Shown in pieces: positions 54,074 to 64,000 of a DNA stretch of 64,000 nt (the first letter of the stretch is position 1; each line of letters starts with the position of its first letter). Below the pieces are notes generated by a model. The model did no database searches and was not told where the DNA came from. It saw nothing but the letters and a program-made list of their open reading frames with translations. Source of the stretch: Pythium myriotylum (taxonomy: Eukaryota; Oomycota; Peronosporomycetes; Pythiales; Pythiaceae); NCBI GenBank assembly GCA_023091665.1, contig JALJCQ010000015.1, forward strand, positions 1,488,001 to 1,552,000, read 5' to 3'. The position numbers and the translations under genes were made by a program.

Positions 54074-57000
54074 ATGCGGTCGTGGGCGTTGCTGGGCTCG
54101 GTGCTGCTCCTGCTGCTGGCGCAGACGGCGCGCGCGATCTACGAGGACCAGGCGGGCGAGCTCGACTGGGGCGTGGAGAATCTCGGCCGTGTCGTCGCCA
54201 CGGCCTACGGTGGCGGCGACAAACGCCTCTCAACCAGCACGGCACGGGGCGCGTCGCGCTCAGCGTTCGTTGCGACGGACAGTCGCTCGCGCGCGCTCGC
54301 GCGAATCGACGCCAAGACCGGAGCCATCAAGTGGCGCCACGTCCTCACTGCTGGCGATGCCATCGACACCATTGAGCTCACCAACTTCGGCCTCCTCTCC
54401 ATCTCGGGGTGAGTGAAACTGATCCTGCTGGATCGCCTTCTCACCAGGCGTCTTACGTTTGTCCCGATTGTAGCGCTGGCAGGAACGTGCGCATGTGGGA
54501 CGCAGCGGATGGCGGTTTGCTGTGGGACAACACGCTGTACAACGGTAACTCGGACCCTGCGACCTTCAAGACTGCAGTCCTCGTTGGAGACGACCGCATA
54601 CTGATCGTGGCCTCACGTTTTGCGGTGTTTCTGAGTCTCAAGGACGGTGTCATCCAATGGCGTTCGGCATTCACGACAGCGTTTGATGAAGTCCGTTCAA
54701 CGGTGCTCGCAACCGATGGATCGACCCTGTTTGTGGGTGGGTCATCAGCAAACGGCGAGCAACTTGTATCGGTGGATGTCACGACCGGTGCAGTAGCAGC
54801 AGTTGACGTAGCCCTTGGAGCACTTGGCAGCTATGGCCTCTTCAAGAGCGAGACAGGAGAGGCGGCGCTGGTAATTGTGACGCCAACGGAGATCAGTATC
54901 CGTTCACTTGAGTCCAGAACCAAGACCAAAACGTTCAAAGCTTCCGAAATCACTACGGATGAGGGTACTTCGCGTTTTGTTGGTTTGGAACCGCAAGTTC
55001 GACACGGGTTGGTCGTAAGGCTAGCCTCAGGAAAACGAGCTTACGCTCGTCTTCTGAGCTCACTTGCACTAGACGTTTCGGCTGTTATTTCGGGCGACGG
55101 CGTGATCTCAGAGTCGTTGAGCGATGAAACAACTTTATTCCACGTTTTACTCACCTCTCCAGGCGTTGTGCAAGTTCGAACATACTCATTCTCGAGCCAG
55201 CTCAACCACATTCAGTGGGAAGCGGATATCAATGTTCAAGCTCACGGTGGATCTATTGCTGACGTCTTCGCGGGTTGCCCGTCTCGTAAGAAGGATGGTT
55301 CTGCTCCTCGCTGTCGTGCGCTTCTCGTGATGAGGGATGACGGGCTCGTGATGACCACCAACGAGGACCCGAGCGATGTTGACGGGGTTATCGCCGATAA
55401 GACGTTCAACAATGTTCTTTGGACACGAGAAGAAGCGCTTGCGAACATCAAGGAAGTGCACTGGATTACACCAGCGGAAACTGAAATCGAGAAGCAACCG
55501 CTGAAAGGGATCCCTTCGTTTGCGGAAGATCTTCAACAGGATGTCGAGCACGCGAAGCAGCTTGTTGAGCACTTGATGACTCTCTCGTCGTCTTTTTTTG
55601 AGGAGAAAGGCAGCCGTGCTTTGGATTCGAAGACTCGCAAGGAACCTGCAAACGCGCACTTCTTCGGCTTCTCGAAGTACATCGTTGTTCTCACTGAAAG
55701 TGGTCGCCTGTTTGCTATTCGCGCAGAGACCAATGTTGTTGCGTGGTCCGTTTTTGTAGGTCCGGACTATCGCCTTTTCGTGACACGAGACCATCCAGCC
55801 CTTGGCTCCGGGGCTGAGTTGCTTTTGGTCTCCAACACTTCGAAGCTTCTTTGGGTCGATGGTGATGACGGCCGCCAAGTTGAGGTAGCCGACGCTTCCG
55901 GACGCGGGAGCGAGTGGGTGGTACTGCTTCCGAAGCGCAAACACAGCGTCGACGAAGACGCTACCCTTCGCCGTTCTATTGCTCTCGTTTCTCGTGAAAC
56001 TTTGGAAGTTACCATATTGCCCAAGGCTGCGCCAGGTACAAGCCATCCAGAGGTGGAGAATTTTTACTTCTCCCGCTTCGACAAAGAGTCAAGCTCGTTC
56101 CTTGGCTACACGATCGAACGTGACTTTGATGGGTCTTACAAGGCGCGTCAGGTATGGGCAGTTGTGATCCCTGCTGAACAAAGCCTCTTGGCAACGTCGC
56201 GTCAACGCGACGGCGTTGTTGACTCTTCAGTGACCGTGACTGGGGATGACTCGTTGCTTTTGAAGTACTTGAACCCACATATGTTCGGCATTGCAACTCA
56301 AGCAACCGAAATGCTGGAAGGCGAACAGAAGACGACGTCGGTTCTGTACATCAGCCTGATCGATTCAGTGACAGGCCGCATGATCCATCGTGTCCGCCAT
56401 CTCCATGGTGCTGGACCTGTCCGAATTGCTCAGGTACTGTATTGTTTTTTTTTTTCGCATATTCGCCTGTTTTGACTTTATGTTACTGGATACCAGAGCG
56501 AGAACTGGGTGGTTTACTCATACTGGAACACGAAAGAGAAGCGCACTGAGGTTGTCTCTGTGTCCATGTTTGATGGTGCAGTGGGCTCGCACAGTTTGAA
56601 TCCGTGGAAGCGCCCAGCATGGAGCGATTTCAGATCCTCTTATGACCCACGCACGCCTTTTGTCCTTCAAAAGAGCTTCATTTTCCCCGCACGGATTGAG
56701 GTAATTGGCTCTCCCACCATGCGATGAATCGTATCGTTTACCATTACGTTTGATTATTGCAGACTCTCAGCGTTACCGTGACGTCCCGAGGCATCACGCC
56801 ACAATACGTCCTTGTTGGCATGGAGAATGGTCAAATCTTCAAGCTTAACCGAGCTCTCATCGATCCGCGTCAACCCGACAAACCGCCTACCCCTCAGGAG
56901 CAAGAGTGCGTTTCCCTTATCTGCTAGCTTCGGTCAGTACCTGATGTTAACTGTCGTTCCTTTTGGTAGGGAGGGTCTTCACCAGTATACCCCTCTCATT

Positions 57001-57282
57001 CCGCTCCACAACAACCTCCATTCGATGGTCACTTACAACAAAACGATTGCAAATCTTAAGTCCATTGCAACCACGGCCGCAGAGCTGGAGTCAACATCGC
57101 TGGTGTTTGCACACGGCCTCGACTTCTTCTACGTGCGCCTAGCTCCAGCGAAGGCCTTCGATGTTCTTCCCCAAGATTTCAACTACGAGTTACTCGTGTT
57201 GCTCTGCCTCGGCTTCTTGAGCGCAACGTACCTCCTGAAGATGTTGGTGTTGCGCAAGTCGCTTAACGAGGCGTGGAAGTAG
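54074..57282 (+). CDS. EMC1: ER membrane protein complex subunit 1
   Basis: Five exons (54074-54408, 54474-56433, 56497-56700, 56763-56905, 56970-57282) give 984 residues, the usual EMC1 size. A signal peptide (MRSWALLGSVLLLLLAQTARA) leads into a beta-propeller luminal part starting IYEDQAGELDWGVENLG. The C-terminal region contains LVGMENGQIFKLNRALIDPR, TPLIPLHNNLHSMVTYNKTI, LVFAHGLDFFYVRLAPAK and one membrane segment LLVLLCLGFLSATYLL near the end, all EMC1 features. EMC inserts tail-anchored and multipass membrane proteins in the ER. Introns are 62-66 bp. Confidence 0.95.
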
Positions 57283-57355
57283 GTCTGTCCGAAGAGGAGG
57301 CATCGTGCGATAGATAATCAGTCTATAGATTCTCCTAGTAGCTTCTGTCGATAAC

Positions 57356-58223
57356 TTATTTATCTTTGTGGCTCCCATCAGCTAGCACAGGCCGAAAGCG
57401 CACCACGTATACCAGCGCGAAGTCGTTGCATGCGCTTTCTATGCCTACCTCTATGACCTCAACAAGCTCTGGGTCGTCTTTTGCGGCATGGTTTATTGCG
57501 AAACAATGTGTCGAGATCTTGTGGGCATCGCTCAACTGGACCTCCGTCTCGACAACTGCCATCTTTCTAGAATTTGTTCGACTGGGAGCAGTGCGAACCT
57601 GGAGCCTCCGGATGTATCGGAAAGTGACTTCGACCTCTCGGATAGCTACGGGCTCTCGCAGCGTCAACCGCAGCGTCTGTGGGAAAAGTCCCGATGTCAT
57701 CCAGAATGAGGTATGGTCAGTCGAGAGCACACTAGGCGGTGCGAAGTGCTCGTCGTAAGATGTGGCCATGACGTCGAGCACGAGGCTAGCCATAGTCACG
57801 CTGCGCTGCATGCCGATGTCATGAAACGAAGATGACACCAGGTGGACCTCTTTATCCTGCCACGGACCCAAGGGGTCAAATGTAGCACACTACGTGGGAG
57901 CAATCGACAAACCTCAGCCAGCGACGTGAGAGTCGTTGTTCGTGGCTTGGCGCTAGCCGGTCGAAAGCTCTTTCGGCGATCATGGCGTGCGCTCAGAGGT
58001 ATGTCATTGTCGTTGGTCTGGTCGGCCTGAATGCTCCGAATTTCGAGCTCGCGGAGTTGCTCCTCCAGCCCTCCGCGGCGGTCTGGATCACTCGTGGTGG
58101 ATATCAGGCGGCGGATCTCCTGGATCTGTCATGAGACCGTTAGTGGCCACTGCAACGAGGGCCCACGAGAGTGCTCACCTGGGCCTCGTAGTCCACATCA
58201 ACTTCGTTGATGGGCGGCGGCAT
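57356..58223 (-). CDS. IFT25: IFT25 (HSPB11)-like intraflagellar transport subunit with N-terminal extension
   Basis: Three exons (58223-58179, 58125-57913, 57856-57356; introns 53 and 56 bp) give 252 residues and close exactly. The C-terminal 150 residues match IFT25: MATSYDEHFAPPSVLSTDHTSFWMTSGLFPQ (compare TSSDEKHPPENI and TFWTTTGMFPQ in the animal protein) and the jelly-roll strand AIREVEVTFRYIRRLQVRT. The first 95 residues are a coiled-coil and basic linker (LISTTSDPDRRGGLEEQLREL, then RKSFRPASAKPRTTT) that is not part of animal IFT25. IFT25 is a peripheral subunit of IFT-B in cilia. The stop is 73 bp from EMC1, tail-to-tail. Confidence 0.82.
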
Positions 58224-58563
58224 GGGCCCCTAGCTGTCCAGGAGAGGACCCACTCAGCATCTCGCTCGCGAAGCGTCACCCACCCCAGCCACGGTGCTCT
58301 ATTGAAGAGGCCGCTAGTACAACTCCACTTCAACTTGCCCATGCAACTCGCGTGCTTCTTTGCGCCCCTGCGGGTTCGTCAAGACAGACGAGCGGTCAGA
58401 TGACGCCAGAGCGTGGGCCACCCACTGGGCGGCCATCGTTCTCGGCGGGAGCTTCGAGAGTGTTCTCCCCTTTGCCCAATCAGATCTCGGGCCTATTAAA
58501 CTACAACTTCAACGAGCAGCTCTCCAATTTCGAACATCCGCCACGTCGCAGCGCCGCGCCGAC

Positions 58564-58578
58564 CTCATTCGGCGATTC
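58564..58578 (+). promoter_or_regulatory. Oomycete core-promoter-like motif of the CBS gene
   Basis: CTCATTCGGCGATTC fits the TCATTYYNCAWTTT pattern partly and ends 28 bp before the ATG at 58606. Confidence 0.4.
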
Positions 58579-58605
58579 GCCCCGTTCCTCCAAGCTCGCA
58601 AGGCC

Positions 58606-59617
58606 ATGCTCAAGAACGCGATCAAGAAGCTCCCGACGCCGCTGCTCGGCCGCGCGATCTCGCGCTCGGCCGCTCGCCCCGGCGGACAGCTGCTCGTGTC
58701 CAGTGTGCTTTCCTCGGGCGTCGTGCCCACTGTGGACCACAACATGTCGGTGGAGAGAGCCGCGCAGTTGATGGCTGAACGCCATGTCGACGCGATCCCC
58801 GTCACGAAGAATGACCGCGTACGTCAGTGCGAACGCGGACTTGCGAACGGGGTGGGGGACCAACTTTGATCGCTTTTGCTGCGCCAGGTGATCGGCTTGT
58901 TCACGGAACGCGACTACTTCGAGAAGGTGCTCAACGCACGCCATCAGGCAACGCGGTCGTCGATGGTCTCTGAGGTGGGGCTGATGGGCCCAGAACTCGT
59001 TGTCGCGAAGCCCTCGGACACGGTCGAGGAATGCCTCGCGGTCATGACTCGAAAGGTGAGGAGCGTAATCTAGCGTCTTCATCCTCGGCGCTGATGTCCT
59101 TGGACAGAACTTGATGGCCTTGCCAGTCGTCGAAGATGACGGCCACGCCTTGGGTATGGTCACAGTGATGGACCTCACGCGCCAGTACTTGGACGAGCAA
59201 ATGGACCGCGCGCAGGCCATCCAGTTCTCCGAACCGACCTTCTTCCCGGAGAACCTCATCCTTCCAGACGGTGGCGTCCACGACGAAGAACTCGGTGACC
59301 CGGAGCTTTTCAAGCAGCTCGCGATGGACCCGACGGAAGCTCTGCTTGAGCACACTAATCCTGAGCTTGAAGGTCGTGCAGCCGAGCAGTTCTGTGAGGG
59401 CTCGCTCTTCCCGGAGTTCACGCCCACGGAAGAGATAATGCTCGCCGAGGCTCACGGCGAGCCACCGTCAGCTCCAATGTTCACTCCATATTTGGAGCGA
59501 GAGGAGCGCTTCATGGCTGCGCACTCGGAAGTACTAGGCCGCATGGAGGCGTTCTCAGAGCCGTCGGACTTCCCCGAGGCCGCCCCTGTGGACGAGGCGA
59601 TCCAGGCGCGTGCGTAA
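58606..59617 (+). CDS. CBS-domain-pair protein, probably mitochondrial
   Basis: Three exons (58606-58818, 58888-59055, 59108-59617) give 296 residues and close exactly. The N-terminus is basic and hydrophobic (MLKNAIKKLPTPLLGRAISRSAARP), typical of a mitochondrial presequence. Two CBS modules follow: VERAAQLMAERHVDAIPV...VIGLFTERDYFEKVL and VEECLAVMTRKNLMALPVVE...MGMVTVMDLTRQYL. CBS pairs sense adenine nucleotides. After them comes an acidic 110-residue tail with repeated LFPEF/TFFPE/MFTP motifs that I do not recognise. It is divergent from IFT25 and 103 bp upstream of the LRR gene. Confidence 0.8.
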
Positions 59618-59720
59618 GTAGGAGGGCAGTGTTCATGTAACTGTAATTCATGGCATTTCTGGTAATCTCAATCTGGCGTTGGACGGAGGGGCGCCTCTTC
59701 GTCTCGTGCGCGTCGAGAGG

Positions 59721-62700
59721 ATGCTCAAGCAGAAGCCAAGGTCCAAGAGCGACGGTGACACGAAGCGAGGCGTGCTGCTCTCCATCCGGCAGCTGCTGTT
59801 GTCTCGGCGTCCGTTTCAACGCCTCACTATCCGACCTGCTGGGGAGCAGCGTCTCGTGAATGCGCCGTTGGTTACGCACTCAATCAGCCCCGATATTTTT
59901 CCAAAGCTGTCACCTGGAGGTGAGTTGTTCCGATGTCATGAGTGCGTACTCGCGGCTGACGACTAGACGACATCCAAGAGCGCGCTCCGGCTCCACCACA
60001 TGACTCGAGCGCCGAGAGCAGCCAAGAGGAGGATTTGCGCCCCATCGAGGACTACCTCCAGCACGGCGTCAGAAACGACACCACGAGAGACCAAAAGGAG
60101 AACGCGAAGACTGCAACGAAGAAATCCAAGAAGAAAACATCGACAGGATGGGTCCCGAAGCTGCTGAACCAGGAGCCACCACATCGAGATCGCATTCCTG
60201 CTCGTGGGAAGCGAAAGCACCGCATCGTCGAACGACTGAGGGGATGCCACCCAATGCTTTGCGTCGTCGGAGACCCGTACTCGTCTCTTCTGGCTCGGGT
60301 CTTCGACTTCCTCGAGCAGCTTGCACCGATTCGATCCTGCTTGACAGTCAATAAAGCGATGAACGATAGCGTTGCAAAGTACTACTCGACCTTCTGTGAC
60401 TGGCCGCGGCCGCAAGCGTACCTCATGCACAAACTTCTGAGTTCCCACAATCAACCATTGCTCGCCCGGGTGCTTGCATTGCTACCAATGGCAGAGCGCG
60501 TGCGTGCGAGCGCTACCTGTCATTCGTTTCGCCGTGTTGCCGATAGCCTGCCACTCGAGCTCACAAGCGCCACCTTCGCGTCACAGTTTTTGGGTCGCAT
60601 CTCCTCGAGCCGCATTGAGAATCGTTTCGTGGATACGGTGTCAATTCGATGCGGTGAGCAATGTGTTACGAAGCTATGGGCCCATTAAGCTTAGGGTTTG
60701 TTCTTTGTCCAGACTCGGTCGTTCCCGCAGATGCCATACGACTATTGCGCCTTATTAGTGATGACGATGGAGACCACTTCCATGCCGTTCAGGAGGTCTC
60801 ACTCGTGCGTTTTTCCCCATTTGACTCTGACGCTCAGTTCATTGCGCTAGTACAAGCGCTTTTCTCTGACCGTATCAGCAAATCCTTGCGGTCACTCGTG
60901 CTCTCTGACTTGAGCCTGGACGATAGTCACTTCCGCCATCTCTCTCGACTCTTCTATGACGGCCAATTTCCCCACCTACAGGAGCTCAATCTCTCTAAGA
61001 ACTTGTTCAGCAGTCGATTCATGCGTGATATGGCGAGAAGCTTTCGCGAAGAACGCTTCCTGGGTCTCCAGTCACTCGACGTCTCTAGTACGTTGTGATA
61101 TGGTCCTATGCTTTACGCGGAATTGAGGAACTTGCGGAGCAGGTGTCGGGATGGGTATTGAGGATATGTCTCGCTTTTTCGCGAGCCTTCGATTCGTGCC
61201 GAGGCTTCGTGTTCTACGGTTCTCATACAACTTCTGTTCTGTTGAGAATCTCATCACATTGGCTCAAATCCTCCAGGAAGGGTTCTTAGTGAATTTGGAG
61301 GAAGTATCGGGCAGCGGTGAGTAGCTTCCCTATAGAAGGAACCTCTAATCAATTAACTTCGCGTATGTGACATCTTAGCCATTTCCGCCACGGATCATGG
61401 TCTTGCACTTGTGTTGAATGCTTTGGCATTGCCTGGTGTCTCGTCGAAGCTGTGCTATCTGGACGTCAGCGGGAACGATCTCAGTGATGGAGACCAAACA
61501 ATGCGCTGGATTTCTTCGGCGCTATTGTCCGGATCGTGGCCTAAGCTTCGTCATCTCAATCTCTCTTGTACGTCTTCGGTCTTCATCGTCATTGAATAAT
61601 TCATCAACGTGCAACTTCGTGATCTCGGCAGTCTCAAAACCATCGCATGCTGGAGTACATTTCCTTGCACATGGATTAGCACAGTGTGCATCTCCTCTGT
61701 TGAGTGAGATTCATCTTTCTGGGAACCGTCTATGTGGAGAAGCCTTCGAATCTCTCATTCATGCATTTGAGTCGAGGCATGTGCGCAATCTGCAGGTGCT
61801 AGATATGTCCGGTAAGTATGTTCTGGTAAGTACAGGCGTTTGAGCACGAGGCACTAAACGCGGAACACTACCAGACAACATTCTCGGGCCTGTCGAGTTT
61901 GAGGCGTTAGCTAACTGCCTAAGCAATAATTCGTGTCCTCGGTTGCAGGATCTGCTTCTCTCTGGTCAGAGTCAGTTCATCAAACTCCATCGATATGAAA
62001 CTGATCATCAATATTCAACTCAGGAAATCGTGGAAATGCGGACTGTATGATACATTTACGCCGGCTCCTCGTGGGCAGTGCCGCTGCTAAACTTTACAAG
62101 CTCGACTTGAGCGGTTCGTATGAATTGGTTGATTGCACCAGCCGATTTGACGCAGCTCTGGTTAGGGAACTTGTTTCCTCCTCAATCTCTGGCATTTCTA
62201 GCCGGGGAGCTGTCGAGAGGCTCGCTTGTCCAGTTGAGGATTCTCAATGTTTCACGTAACCGCGAGCTCCCGTCTGTTCTCCGCTACCAACAGGTTAGAG
62301 CGATTGAATAGTCTGGAATCGCATCACTACGAAACGAGACGCTACCATTTCTTTCGAAGCTCATACGAAGTAACAAGTGCCCGTCAATTGCGTGCCTGCA
62401 AGTAGGCTACGCTCAGACGGAAATACAGGGCTACGCATTCGTGAGAAGCGTTCGATCCAGAATGAGTGTTGAGGAACTGGTGCGTTATCATAAATTATGG
62501 TTCATAAGCATTTGAGCTAAGTGTTGAAAACGACAGCGACGCCTGAAACAAATGAGGTTTGAGGCCTGTATGAAACGCATTGAAGATGAGAATGTGGCGA
62601 AAGCCGCCCAAGCAGCTGAACGCTGCAAGCGCCAAACAAAACTGCTGCGTGAGATGCACGATCACATGGAGAACCAGGCTGATCGTGCCCTACGGCGCCG

Positions 62701-62827
62701 TAAGCGCGTACGGAAATCTCCCCACCTCCATATCCACGAGGAAATCCAAAGACTCAAGCAGGAGAAGTACCATGACAAAGTATGTCGTACCCTCGCAAGA
62801 GCATTGCAGTCTGCTTCAACGGTGTAG
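59721..62827 (+). CDS. Leucine-rich repeat (RNI-like) protein with one-repeat exons
   Basis: About eleven exons: 59721-59919, 59967-60653, 60695-61087, 61143-61316, 61379-61567, 61632-61811, 61875-61964, 62024-62113, 62202 onward, one more exon to about 62500, and the last exon ending 62827. The first two encode a disordered, Lys-rich part and an F-box-like helical part (LLARVFDFLEQLAPIRSCLTVNKAMN). From exon 3 on, LRRs of the ribonuclease-inhibitor type appear (SLRSLVLSDLSLDDSHF, HLQELNLSKNLFSSRFMRDM, KLCYLDVSGNDLS). The C-terminus is a basic coiled coil. The junctions between 62202 and 62500 are unsure. The number of repeats may differ from my model. Confidence 0.7.
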
Positions 62828-62927
62828 TTAAGAAGTACCTACTCAAGGCATTGTGATGATTTAAAAAAAAAGGGATGCATGATGGATGTATTTGTGAAAT
62901 TGATTGCCCGCCGAACAACATCTGAGT

Positions 62928-64000
62928 TTACACACTGTCATCCTGTCGCTTCGTGACTGACTCATATTCAGTTGGGTAGATCTTCTTCCAGGCGCTGTGG
63001 AGGGACTCGTGAGAGGAGGCGTGGCTCTCGGAGAGGGAATGTGGGTCTTCCGCGAAAAGCACGAACACCGTGGCGACAGCACCGTCAATTACAGTCATAA
63101 TGACGTCTGCGACCGAATAGCCGATCAAGAAGCCACTCAGCCCCAGGGAAGTCTTGGGGTTGGAAACGTTGATCGTCCACTGAGGGTCACCGTAGACAAC
63201 TGTACCCACACCGGCAGCAGCACCGACAAATCCCACGACGATTTTACCGAAAAGTAACACGTTGACAATGAGCGAGTCGTTAGCGATAGCTGACCAGCCT
63301 TTGGACGCAAACAGTTGCCACACTCGCTTGCCCGACGAGACGAAGCTGTAGCCGTAGATGCCAACATAGGCGTACGCGAAGCGGTTGAAATATTCGACCC
63401 ACTTCTGAATACAACCAACCAGACAGCCAACACAACCGATCAAGCATGCGGCAACTGCGTTGCCCTGATTTGCCAGTGCTTTTTGGATGCTGCGTAAAAT
63501 GACACGGATGGTTTGGATGATGGAAACGATGAGTGAACCGAAACAGATCGAGCCGAACGAAAGAGTGAGAGCACGGACTAATGCACGGACTGTCGTGAGC
63601 GGTCGGCGGTCCGCTCTGGAATGGTGCCACCAGCTAGATACGGTGCCAGCGGTGGCGACCATGACAATGTTACGACACACAAACGTTCCCCAGAAGAAAA
63701 TGATGAGCATGCCAATGAGGATGCCTGGACATGTAACGACATGAGTAACGCCCGATGCTCATTTGGCAACTGCTCGCACCTATCTTCTTCGGAGTAGTGT
63801 ATTCGGCTGAGGATTCGTCAATGTATTCGCCGTGATTGACGGCGGCATACGTTGCAATGATCCAGACGAGTGCCCAGACCACTTGCATCACGGTAAAGAA
63901 CATAGCCGTTACCAGAATGATCGGGTAGCTCAGAACGGCCTTACACGCGACTTGGAGGTTTGCAGACGCAAATGCGATACGTTTGCGAATGCAGCACACG
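62928..64000 (-). CDS. Choline-transporter-like protein (CTL/SLC44), C-terminal part, cut by window edge
   Basis: Two exons are seen, 64000-63780 (partial) and 63724-62928, with a 55-bp intron; the N-terminus is beyond the window. At least six hydrophobic segments occur, with CTL marks FFWGTFVCRNIVMVATAGTVSSWW, LSFGSICFGSLIVSIIQTIR, a Cys-rich CLIGCVGCLVGC and FNRFAYAYVGIYGYSF. The family carries choline and ethanolamine in animals, and its fungal member Pns1 is less well defined. The C-terminal tail SESHASSHESLHSAWKKIYPTEY is cytosolic. The gene converges on the LRR gene, 100 bp apart. Confidence 0.88.

Noticed and set aside
1..64000. Biosynthetic cluster, integrated virus or transposon
   Set aside because: Genes are unrelated housekeeping functions with uniform codon use; no integrase, transposase, reverse transcriptase or capsid-like frame was seen apart from the transposase-type HTH in the dehydratase fusion.

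Overview
The window looks like the nuclear genome of an oomycete (stramenopile water mould). Genes are intron-bearing, with short introns (mostly 55-75 bp, GT-AG, rarely GC-AG), and are tightly packed, often with tail-to-tail ends 20-60 bp apart. Several start codons have an oomycete core-promoter motif (GCTCATTYYNCAWTTT-like) 25-65 bp upstream; the best copy is at 3529-3543. Genes for an IFT25-type intraflagellar transport subunit, an EGF-repeat mastigoneme-like protein and a divergent SFI1-like protein point to a species with flagellated zoospores. I cannot name the species. There are no rRNA genes, CRISPR arrays or recognisable transposons.

Layout. 0-5 kb: two tandem secreted M13 zinc metallopeptidases (the first cut by the window edge), then 1.6 kb of apparently non-coding DNA. 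5-16 kb: a five-exon TAF1A-like Pol I factor, a small coiled-coil protein, a methyltransferase with TPR-like repeats, a CCCH/WD40 protein, a PDZ protein and a coiled-coil protein. 15-28 kb: a DNA-binding-domain/prephenate dehydratase fusion, a D-I-x-G repeat protein, gamma-SNAP, an unknown membrane protein, the EGF-repeat protein, a kinesin and pantoate-beta-alanine ligase. 27-36 kb: a twelve-exon RecQ helicase carrying a GRF zinc finger, a coiled-coil protein, a claudin-like tetraspan protein and L-2-hydroxyglutarate dehydrogenase. 36-50 kb: a START/FYVE protein, the AFG1 ATPase, a BAR protein, PDCD2, a DUSP-domain protein, a ubiquitin-like protein, the SFI1-like protein, a TPR-prefoldin fusion and MYCBP. 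50-64 kb: a PH-START-ORD oxysterol-binding-related protein, a Cys-rich GYPPQ-repeat protein, EMC1, IFT25, a CBS-pair protein, an LRR gene built of one-repeat exons, and a choline-transporter-like protein cut by the right edge.

The region is ordinary housekeeping euchromatin rather than one operon-like system. Its novelty lies in domain fusions: HTH plus prephenate dehydratase, TPR plus prefoldin-1, GRF finger plus RecQ, and IFT25 with an N-terminal extension. It also lies in the modular exon structure of the LRR gene and in a divergent pair whose start codons overlap in one CATG. I built exon models by hand from splice consensus and reading-frame continuity. Where the exon lengths sum to a whole number of codons I say so.
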